Shown one piece after another: positions 56,322 to 64,000 of a stretch of DNA of 64,000 nt. Every line of letters begins with the position of its first letter. Position 1 is the first letter of the stretch. Under the pieces are notes generated by a model that ran no database searches, had not been told where the DNA came from, and saw only the letters and a program-made list of their open reading frames with translations. This DNA is from Agaricus subrufescens. Lineage: Eukaryota; Basidiomycota; Agaricomycetes; Agaricales; Agaricaceae. Location of the stretch: NCBI GenBank assembly GCA_029945375.1, contig CM057065.1, forward strand, positions 372,001-436,000, read 5' to 3'. Made by a program: the position numbers and the translations under genes.

Positions 56322-59300
56322 ATGCCAGGTCACAAGCGCAAGCGAGGAAATCCGATGCCTGGCATTGTCCCTCTCAAGGTTGCGGAGCCTTTGCCTTCGG
56401 CAAAAGTACTAAAAACTTTGCATGAGGAACAGAGGTCGACGACAGAAACAGTTAATTCTATACCTACGGTTACTGCGCCAAGTGTTGAAGTGTTTGAAGT
56501 GTTAGAACGTCCAGAAACACAGGCGAGTTTTTCTCACTATCTTCTGTCTTAGACTGACTCATACTCCAGGGAGCCTCGTCAAAAATGGAACCGTTTTCAT
56601 CTGAGGTATTAAAGGATTTCCAGAGTGCAATATTATCTCTCGAGGCTGATGAAGGAGTGGGCGATCGGTGCCCTTTATGTATGACTGAGGCCAATAACGA
56701 ACGGAGGGCCATCTACCGATGCCTCGAGTGCTTTACTCACAGGCCAATTTGCTCTCATTGTATAGTGGAACGCCACCACCACCACCCCTTTCATCGTATT
56801 CAAAAGTGGACCGGACATTTCTTCGAGAAGATAGCCTTGAACGATCTTGAATATATCTTATTTCTGGGTCATCAAGGCGACCGTTGTCCGAATAACATCG
56901 ATGGTCCTAAATCTTTTGTTGTGGTACACACGAACGGTACTCACGACTGCAAAATATTATACTGCCATTGCGAACTCCTGTATCGTCAGCACGATAAAGC
57001 GCTACAGTTAATCCGCCATCAACTTTTCCCTGCATCACTCGACCATCCGCAAACATTATTCACCTTCGCAGTTCTTGATGATTTCAATCGGCATTCGCTC
57101 AACGCGAAGTCATCAAACTACGACTATTGTAAAACTCTCCGAGACTTAACCAATGCAGCATTTCCAGGGGAAGCACACGTAAGTTCATGTTATCATTTGT
57201 GTTGCCGATTATTGAACATCATATAGGATCGCTATAAGGAGTTCCAGATTGTGATGCGCCTTTGGCGTTACTTGATGCTCCATCGTCATTCAGGACAAGA
57301 TTTCAGAATCGATACCATACTACCTCATAGACGAGCAGGGTGCCTCGCCCTCAGATGCCCCGCATGTCCCGAGGTTGGTTTGAACCTTGAAAGGGAGGAA
57401 GTTGATCTGGCTCGAGAAGATGACTTGTAAGTCCTACCGTAGCTTGCTCAATGTCCCTACTGAATCAAATGAATTCCTCGCCAGGCATAAATACACTCTC
57501 TTTCTCTCCGCTGATGGCAATTTTCGCCTTCAGAGAAAGAAGAAAAATTTTGATCGCTTAGACAAGCCACTCAATGCAGGAAATGGATATTTTGTAGAAG
57601 AGAGTAACTATCAACACTACACTCAGTCCCTGAAGAATGACGTCGATGTGAGTCATCCGATTGTCATTGGGTTTTGACAAACTCTCAATACTATCAGACG
57701 TCCCTTTGCGCTAAGCTCAAGGCCATCAGGCATCAAGATCGAGCAAAGTTCAAAGATACAGAGGTATCAGGCATTATCGCAATACAGTGCGCCCGCCACG
57801 GATTTTACTTACCACAAGGTATGGCCGATCTCGATAAAGGAGAGGCGTGAGTGCTTTATCTATATTCCCTCTCCTTTTTGCTTAACGGCCGAAGTTACAT
57901 TAAGACCGACTATGTTTTAATGCATGCCTTAGGCTCAGAGGGATTTAACCAACGGTGGATATCGCTGAGTTACGATATATGGTGCCAGTACCATATAAAT
58001 CTTTCCAAGCGCGTTGAGGCTAACTTATCTAATTTCGCTCCTTTGCTCAATCGCATTCGTGGTTCTGTACCAAAAATGCACATTCATGGCCACAACGCTC
58101 ACTGTCAAGTAAACCACTCTTTCGTCTATGAACCACACTCTGGTATGACGCACGGAGAGGCGATAGAGAGCGCCTGGTCCGAGCAAAACCACGCCGCATC
58201 TTCCACGAAGGAACAAAACCCAGGCCACCGCCAAGAGACATTGGACAGTTTTAACGGTCACTATAACTTTAGCAAATTACGCCAATTATGTGAGCCATTG
58301 CATTATCTTTTTTCTTTTTGTTGATGAAGTCGCCTGCAGCTTCTGATTTGTTGCACCGCCGTCGACGCACCCAAAAATCATATTTGGAAAAAAAAAGCGC
58401 CTTTGATACATTAACGTCTTCTATATCAACCGAGCTAATTGAGAGATGGACAGCCGCTGAAGCTCAGTCATCCAAGTCTGAGTTGTATCAGTTACAGGAA
58501 AAAGGTCAGCGGTCCTTATCTTATCTTTTTGTGCTTACGTTGTCGTTGGGCGCAGTGCCGAATCGGCAAGCAAATTCGGCATCACCCGAAGCAGATACCG
58601 GAAGTATGTCTGCCGGGTTGATTAATTTTATCCGGCGTGGCCTCGAAATAGAATCTTTAATGTACGTGGTTCTATTTTTATGCAAAGTCCCCCCTAAATA
58701 CCATTACTTCGCACAGAACATGCTATCGTCAAGCAGAGACCCCCACCGAATGTGATCAATTGATGGATCTCCTCCAATCTTGGAGAGCCGACCAGCGCGT
58801 ACTCTTCCCTATCCTAATACATCTCCTACCTGCCAGTGACGACTCACTTGCGACTGCTAAACTTTGGTTACCATCATCATTCACAGCAGATGAACGCCAG
58901 GTATACAACTTCACGAAAGCAACTGAAATAGAAGTTGCTATTCGGCGTGATCATGTCTTCAACATTCTCTCTACTTTGAGGGATACGATTCATGAAATGA
59001 ATCACACAATGACAGAGAAACGGAGAAACCCCAGTAGTCAGAGTATCGCTACACGTTCGCAATATGTAGTATCCGAGATTCGCTCCCGGATACTCGACCT
59101 CAGGCAAGAATACTGCCGTCACTTCGATATTCTGTCACACCTGGGACCTAAGGCGACTGAAGGGCTTCAAACTTTAGAGGAGGATCAGCTATGGGGAAAA
59201 AATATTTTTATCCCCCATGCAATGGGCGATTCAAGCAAGCAGAATCCTTGGTTTTGGTCAGCTTACCGACCAAACGGTATGTCTTCCAGTGAGTACTCAT

Positions 59301-59592
59301 TAGAATGTAGGTTTTCTAATCATCGTGATTTTACCGATATTGATACAATTTATTAGTGGAGCGTGTATGGTGGTATCATGAAAAAGCGGCCGTAGAGAGA
59401 CTGGAGGAAGAACTTGAGATTTTAGAGGAAGAATTTCGTAGGACTCACCAATCGTTTATGCGAATGAATGAGGTTTGGGAACAATTAGCCATTCTCAATG
59501 ACAGCGTTAAAGGCTATTCTGCCTACGCTCGGCGACAGGCGAGCATGTACTCCAAACATGCTGATGAATGCCAGTCACACTGGAAGGGGTAA
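56322..59592 (+). CDS. KDZ transposase with N-terminal cysteine cluster
   Basis: This is the predicted enzyme that moves the 14.1 kb element. The ATG at 56322 begins MPGHKRKRGNPMPGIVPL. A GC-AG intron joins ETQ to GASSKMEPFSSEVLKDFQ. A cysteine cluster follows (CPLCMTEANN, RCLECFTHRPICSHCIVERH). The core reads DRYKEFQIVMRLWRYLMLHR, RAGCLALRCPACPEVGLNL, KYTLFLSADGNFRLQRKKKN, GIIAIQCARHGFYLPQGMAD, LSYDIWCQYHINLSKRVEA and VPKMHIHGHNAHCQ, then GMTHGEAIESAWSEQNHAAS and ETLDSFNGHYNFSK. D in DGNF, the D of SYDI and the E of HGEAIE fit the RNase H-like acidic triad of the superfamily. The tail has coiled-coil stretches (RLEEELEILEEEFRRTHQSF), stop at 59590-59592. About ten introns can all be spliced in frame, so the gene looks functional. 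Confidence 0.86.
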
Positions 59593-60214
59593 GTGATCGT
59601 TTGTCTTCCATATAAGAAAACTACAACTAACTTCTCTACAAACTTAGAGGAGACTGTTGAAAAAACATCTTTTTACATTACCTGTTTCCTCCTGAGCTAG
59701 TGATCGTAAGTTTGTAATTAATTCAACTCGAATTCAGCTGTGAAGCCTCGGAAAATTTCAGCAGTTGAATAAGCGGAAAAAGGCATCAATCGTAAATGTC
59801 TAGAACTGATGATTATATTGTTTTGCTTACCGGCAGTTTGAGAACTTATTAGAGGTATGTGATACCTCTGTTATATGAACCCAACCTTAAAACAGTATAC
59901 AGACGCCGTTCAGAACATGACAGTTGGGGCGAGGAGGGTACTAGCGTAACCAACAGTGGTTCGCTAGTCTTTACTCCCGGCGCCGTCTTCATTGACTGAT
60001 AGCTGGGCCCTCGAGAGCCACCTCTCAGTACTCAATGGGTCGTCAAGTATCCTTCGACGACTATCACCCGCGTCCCACGAATGGGCGTATTGAACTAGTG
60101 CCAAATTTGTGAAGTGTCTCGCAAGAAGAAAAATTGCCGCGCGAGAAAGATGTAAGTAATCACCTTCACTATCATCCATCACTCTTTCACCCTGACCACC
60201 GCTACACCGCAACG
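59593..60214. other. Spacer within the KDZ element
   Basis: No supported gene. It holds the 3' flank of the transposase and the likely promoter/leader (pyrimidine-rich near 60175-60210) of the small downstream gene. Confidence 0.4.
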
Positions 60215-60668
60215 ATGTCCTACAATCAAACCACCATTCCTGTCTACATGTACAACGAGACTTTGAAGAGAAGGACCCTTAAAAGGGACGGAGTACCATG
60301 CGTCATCAGTCGCGCACTTCGACTGGCATGGGTGGATATTTTGGGCCACGCAATGGCCAATGGTATCCAAGGTCCCCTACGAGGACTCATAGGGTAAGTG
60401 TATTCCTTGTAGCCTACATTTTCAACTCTCATTCCACCTTAGAACCAGCATCCACCACGCGGCCTTCAAATACGACGCTCACAATGTGAAGCAAGTCGTG
60501 CCGCAAGTGAAGGTCGATATTTTCGACGGCAACGACCTCAAATTTGCCGCCCTCACTGTGTATACCGAGTTGGATGAGTATCGAGTTGAGTTTCTTGAAG
60601 GGACTGCGTGGGCGCATGGCGCACTTGGGGTGTTGAGAGTGGGATTTTGTGTCGAGCTCGGTGCGTAA
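60215..60668 (+). CDS. Small unknown protein near the right end of the KDZ element
   Basis: The ATG at 60215 gives MSYNQTTIPVYMYNETLKRR. Exon 1 continues TLKRDGVPCVISRALRLAWV and ILGHAMANGIQGPLRGLIG. A GTAAGTGTAT to CACCTTAG intron joins TSIHHAAFKYDAHNVKQVV, and then QVKVDIFDGNDLKFAALTVY and LEGTAWAHGALGVLRVGFCV to the stop at 60668. The predicted size is about 130 residues, with alternating hydrophobic segments in the second exon suggesting a beta-rich fold. The frame is clean. No family is recognised, and no signal peptide is seen. It is the passenger nearest the right terminal repeat. Confidence 0.62.
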
Positions 60669-60812
60669 TCACCTCTTTTAAAACGTCATACATTTCTAAA
60701 TACTCGATTAAAATGTATTCAGATATCTAAAACTGCTTGGAGGCGTATTTTCAGAACCATGTCTATATCAAAACCTAAATATATAACCGAGATCTCTACA
60801 ATGTAACTTCCT

Positions 60813-60941
60813 GCGAATAATCACGATAGTGCCTCGATTATCACGATAACCCTCGCGTCATCGAAAAAAAAAACACTTATAGAATACAAGTGAGTCTCAG
60901 AGTAATCGCGTGATAATTGGCAATATCGTGTTTATTCACTT
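60813..60941. repeat. Right subterminal motif cluster of the KDZ element
   Basis: AATAATCACGATAG, GATTATCACGATAACC, AATCGCGTGATAATTGG and TATCGTGTTTATTCAC then TTATCGTGATTCATGG lie close together. They are CG-containing versions of the motif repeated at the left end, in both orientations, as expected for transposase binding sites. Confidence 0.65.
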
Positions 60942-60985
60942 TATCGTGATTCATGGCTATAGCCATGGGCGATTATCGCCGTTAA
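60942..60985. repeat. Right terminal inverted repeat of the KDZ element
   Basis: It is the inverted counterpart of 46843-46887. The outer palindrome is GGCGATTATCGCC (one base shorter), and CATGGCTATAGCCATG is identical. Read into unit H, this end adds about eight codons and then the stop TAG of GGCTATAG. Confidence 0.88.
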
Positions 60986-63135
60986 TGCGGTCCCTGACTT
61001 CCTTTAATACTCTCAAGGCACATTGGATCATGATCTGGCGAGCTTCAAGACTGAGATCGTTGGAAAATCCGGACCTGGATAAGTAGTCGAAGAAAGATTT
61101 ATGGAAAGGTCGAGGTGCTCTCCGATGGGCTTCATGGCGCTCTGGGAAATCCAAAAGGGCGCGGAGGCGATTGAGAGCAGTATATGCTTCATTGGCGCTC
61201 ATCCCTAACCAATTGCATAGAACAACGAGATTCTTACCCCTTCCTGCGGCCAAATCCCAACCTGATGCCAGCGCCAACAAGAGTTTTCGAGCATTAACCA
61301 TGATTCTTGGCGGAATGTGGGATAAGATTCGCGTATACAGTGCATCAAGTAGAGCCATTGGATGGTCTTGCAACAGCCCAGACAATGGAAGCTCATCAAC
61401 GACATTCAAGACGTCAATGAGCTGTGAGTCCGGGTCACAAACATTTGGGTCACCAATATATCTGATGACGGTCTGCGCATAAGCAAATAGACCGCCGGCA
61501 GCATTCGCCAACTTCCACAAATGTTGTTCATCGGGCCATGGTGCATCAAGTAAAGACGCCCTTCCGATCTTAGTCAGCTCGTGGCGAAGGCATTGTTCAA
61601 CATCTGCTCGAGCCTCATCAGAATCTACCGCGATCTCCTCCTTCTCATATGCTGGTGCAACATCGGGTTCAGTGAAGAAAGAGATTATGTGTGGCTCAGG
61701 GCGGCTGGCAATGAGCCATGCGATGGGCGAAGATGGATATGAGATGCAGAAACTAGAGATAAGGCGAAGGAGCTCGACTTGGGTACGTGTGTCCTTGCAC
61801 TCGTCCAGGCCATCAACAATGATCAGCACACGACCGGCAGAGTGAAGGTCTGTGTTGTGAATGAATGGTTGGACAATGAACCTCTCGAATTGGACAGCCA
61901 TCAACGATTGAAGGAGGGATGGATCACGGTTGATCTGATCCTCGATGACCCGACGATATGACTGTGATTTGGTGGCGAACTGGTAAGAAAGTGTAATGAT
62001 GGTCTTCGTTCCTTCATCGCGGCCATTGATAGAAAGGAAAACCGATGTGCGATGATCGACTGAAAGCTTGGGAGACTCGGTGACGCTCTGCATAATAGCA
62101 GACTTTCCTACTCCTGCAGCTCCAACGACCCAGCGTGTCTTTCTGCTTCCCTCGCAGTGACCAATAAAATGGAGGCATCGTTCGAGAATTGCCAAACGAG
62201 TTCCGGGATGACATCGAGGGGGTGGATCGCGGGCCGAGGAATCAGCTGCCGCACCAGGAATTGTTTCCTTCAAAAGGTCTTTCATGACTAGCAGAGCGGC
62301 GATCAACACTAGTTCCAAAACTCAGTATGCTGCTTACATTGGTTCGAGATGTCTAGTAGAGTAACGATCAACAACAGTAACAAAATTAGGTATGTTGCTT
62401 ACATTGGTTCGAGATGTTGATGTTCGTGACTAACAAAGTTGTATGTTGGCATTGGGAGACCATCATGTGAAGTCAAAACGACTTACTTGCAGCATTGGTG
62501 GCTTCAACGAAGTTTGACCCCACAACAGAGACGCCCTGTGCGTTTTTGAATACTTCTTGGCCCTGATGCTGCGATGGCAATGGCGATGGCGATGGCGGTG
62601 ACGTGAGATCCTTGGATGAAGATGGCTATGGATTGTTTATCATCGTTATCTTCCAGTCAAATTTAAAGAGGAGACTCACGTATTGTTGTTCAACAACCAA
62701 GGATTGTTGCGAATGCGTTGCAGGTGAATAAGACGGATGCAGGGCATGGGTCGAGTCCGTCAAATTAGAGATAGGTGGGACAGAAATAGCTGTATGAGCA
62801 GCTATATCTGGGGGAAGGGGCTTGGGCGTCGAGATCGATGTGATTGGAGGCGATGCTGGCAAGGATTGACTAGTGGAATCTCCCCGCGCCTTTGCCACAT
62901 CAAGACTGTCTGGGGAATTGTTGAGATGTGTTATGCCACTGCGATTGAATGAACAAGACGTACCAGCGTCAGCATGCTGGTGCTGCTCCGGAGCATCCTG
63001 TCTGGAGGAAGGACGGGAGGACAGAGCAGGATGAGGGGAATGGGAGTTATTGAGAGAATTGGCTTGTGATGGGTGTGAGCGAGATGAGTGGTGAGGACGT
63101 AGGAAGCGAGAAAGGCGGGAGTTGAAGTCGGGCAT
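60986..63135 (-). pseudogene. NLR unit H, 5' half with NACHT domain, truncated by the KDZ element
   Basis: The start at 63133-63135 gives MPDFNSRLSRFLRPHHSSRS and a Ser/Pro-rich exon. The next exon ends FKNAQGVSVVGSNFVEATNA, the motif exon of this family. Then comes VTNINISNQ and a duplicated 15-nt mini-exon. The NACHT exon (Met at 62285) has DPPPRCHPGTRLAILER, GAAGVGKSAIMQ, LIIVDGLDECKD, IASRPEPH and NWLGMSANEAYTALNRL, without a stop up to VLKEVRDRI. The frame then enters the transposon terminal repeat and ends at TAG after NGDNRPWL. A protein with an intact NACHT domain but without the C-terminal module could still be made. As a gene it is broken; the missing part lies at 45978-46842. Confidence 0.86.
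62288..62417. repeat. 65-bp tandem duplication spanning an exon-intron border in unit H
   Basis: Units 62288-62352 and 62353-62417 match over most positions, each ending ATTGGTTCGAGATGT (- strand ACATCTCGAACCAAT then GTAAGC). The duplication gives a second donor and acceptor pair, and hence a possible 15-nt in-frame exon at 62338-62352. Confidence 0.8.
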
Positions 63136-63696
63136 ACTGGCGTAGGTCGTAGGCAGGAGCAAGGTTCACTTCAGCCATTGTCCATGCAACCACAACGTGC
63201 CACTTATTTATAGCACACGCACTAGTGTCCCCGTTTTGCCCACGCTCATATGCCAATGCTGAATTGGGTGTTCTTCCAATTCGCGAGGTGTGTATGTTGT
63301 GCATTGGCGCATTTCAACACCGCAGAAGCACTATGGCCCCGAGGCATCCATCCCACGGGTATACCAGTTTGTAAGACGCTTTCTTTGGCTTTAGCATAGT
63401 GGTGAGCTCCGAATTCAAAGACATCAGGGTTTTGAGTGAAACACCGCACAGGCAACAAGCAGAGTGTGTTTCTCAGAACAACAGTCACCACCTGACCAGT
63501 AAAAGAATTGTGAATGGCTCACTCAGATTTGGCCAGGATGACCTCGTCGGGTAATGACTTAGACAAACATGGATCGTCCAAGAGAGAGGTTGTGACGACC
63601 AGACTACATGGGGACCGTGAAGCATGAACGAGCCGACCATGCTAATTGGGAATTCCCACGAGGCACTTCTCTGCCTGCCATCCTACCACCCGCCGT
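63136..63696. other. Divergent promoter region between NLR units H and I
   Basis: 561 bases between the head-to-head starts of units H and I. No supported gene. GGGTTTTGAG and similar short words are not interpretable. Confidence 0.45.
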
Positions 63697-64000
63697 ATGC
63701 CACGATCTTTGTTCCAACTTTTTCAACCCCTGCGCTTTCGCAGATCACGCTCACCCCAACTGTCTTTGTCACACCCTTCAAATGATGCAGGCAATTCCCG
63801 GCTCACCAGACCTTATCACGCCTCCTGCCCTGCGCCCGTACCCTTTGTCAGAGCAGGCGGTGTATGCAGCCGCTACCACTTCTCGATCAGATTCAGACCA
63901 TCCGCTTGCACCTGAAATTCCTGTTTGCGGATGACGCTGTAGACCCAGTCAATCTTCATGAGCATCACGTCAGGCAACTCCTGATGCCGAACAGCCCACA
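63697..64000 (+). pseudogene. NLR unit I, first exon only, frameshifted and cut by window end
   Basis: The ATG at 63697 (MPRSLFQLFQPLRFRRSRSP) and the following sequence are close to the first exon of unit E, including the bases before the ATG. Relative to E, one base is inserted near 63793 (GGCAATTCCCGGCTCACC), which shifts the frame. The E-like reading PLSEQAVYAAATTSRSDSDH is legible in the other frame. Then a deletion and TGA follow near 63930. The NACHT part, if any, lies beyond the window. Probably a decayed copy. Confidence 0.65.

Larger units (their letters stand above)
46843..60985 (+). mobile_element. 14.1 kb KDZ-type DNA transposon with passenger genes
   Basis: Terminal inverted repeats of 45 bp (46843-46887) and 44 bp (60942-60985) match except for one extra T. 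They bound a segment with a complete-looking KDZ (Kyakuja-Dileera-Zisupton) transposase, tandem subterminal repeats and at least five other coding regions. It interrupts NLR unit H, whose two halves lie outside the repeats in the same orientation. The KDZ superfamily is known in mushrooms as large transposons carrying cysteine-cluster transposases and passenger genes. A clear 8-bp target duplication is not visible: the flanks are CGGTAGAG on the left and TGCGGTCC on the right. The repeats and the intact transposase suggest an element that could be, or recently was, autonomous. Confidence 0.88.

Noticed and set aside
59964..60212. 82-aa - strand frame upstream of the small right-end gene
   Set aside because: It covers the likely promoter/leader of that gene and shows no recognisable sequence.
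46843..60985. TET/JBP dioxygenase passenger, looked for because such genes accompany fungal KDZ elements
   Set aside because: No frame with an HxD...H dioxygenase pattern and family context was recognised anywhere in the element.

Overview
The window is nuclear DNA of a basidiomycete fungus, most probably an Agaricomycete. Genes carry many 45-70 nt GT-AG introns, conserved single-copy fungal genes are present, and the repeated NACHT proteins carry the DPPPRCHPGTR pre-NACHT signature common in that group. No rRNA, tRNA or CRISPR array was recognised by eye.

Left part, about 0-18.1 kb, is mostly housekeeping. It holds the 3' part of a Tup1-type WD40 co-repressor followed by a decayed tandem copy, then a ferric reductase with paired iron-type GATA sites upstream. 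A 2.3 kb stretch without a recognisable gene follows. After that come an unknown 211-aa protein, a short-chain dehydrogenase, a head-to-head pair (mitochondrial ribosomal protein mL41 and the 18S rRNA modifier Tsr3), a CsbD-like stress protein, eIF2-alpha, and a phenol-hydroxylase-like FAD monooxygenase.

Right part, about 18.4-64 kb, is a tandem NLR (NACHT) array. Units A, B, C, D, E, F and G lie on the + strand, unit H on the - strand, and unit I starts on the + strand and leaves the window. All share one architecture: a Ser/Pro-rich first exon, short exons encoding an F-x-x-A-x-x-F-x-V-x-G-x-F motif, one long NACHT exon, and a separately spliced C-terminal module with an invariant DGVSEW core. 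No WD40, TPR or ankyrin repeats are seen. A, B, E and F look intact. D and G have C-terminal frameshifts. C is a pseudogene that also carries a 1.09 kb transposon with perfect 83-bp inverted repeats and an 8-bp target duplication. H is cut in two. A secreted GH16 glucanase-like gene sits between D and E.

The most striking object is a 14.1 kb DNA transposon (46843-60985) inside unit H. Its 44-45 bp terminal inverted repeats each consist of two adjacent palindromes. It has subterminal arrays of a palindromic AATCATGATT/AATCACGATT motif and an apparently complete KDZ (Kyakuja-Dileera-Zisupton) transposase. It also carries passengers: an Spt5-like protein with NGN and KOW domains, a proline-rich minisatellite protein, a divergent pair of unknown genes, a decayed gene and a small unknown protein. 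The window therefore combines a fast-evolving fungal immune-receptor-like array with a large gene-carrying transposon that inactivated one of its members.
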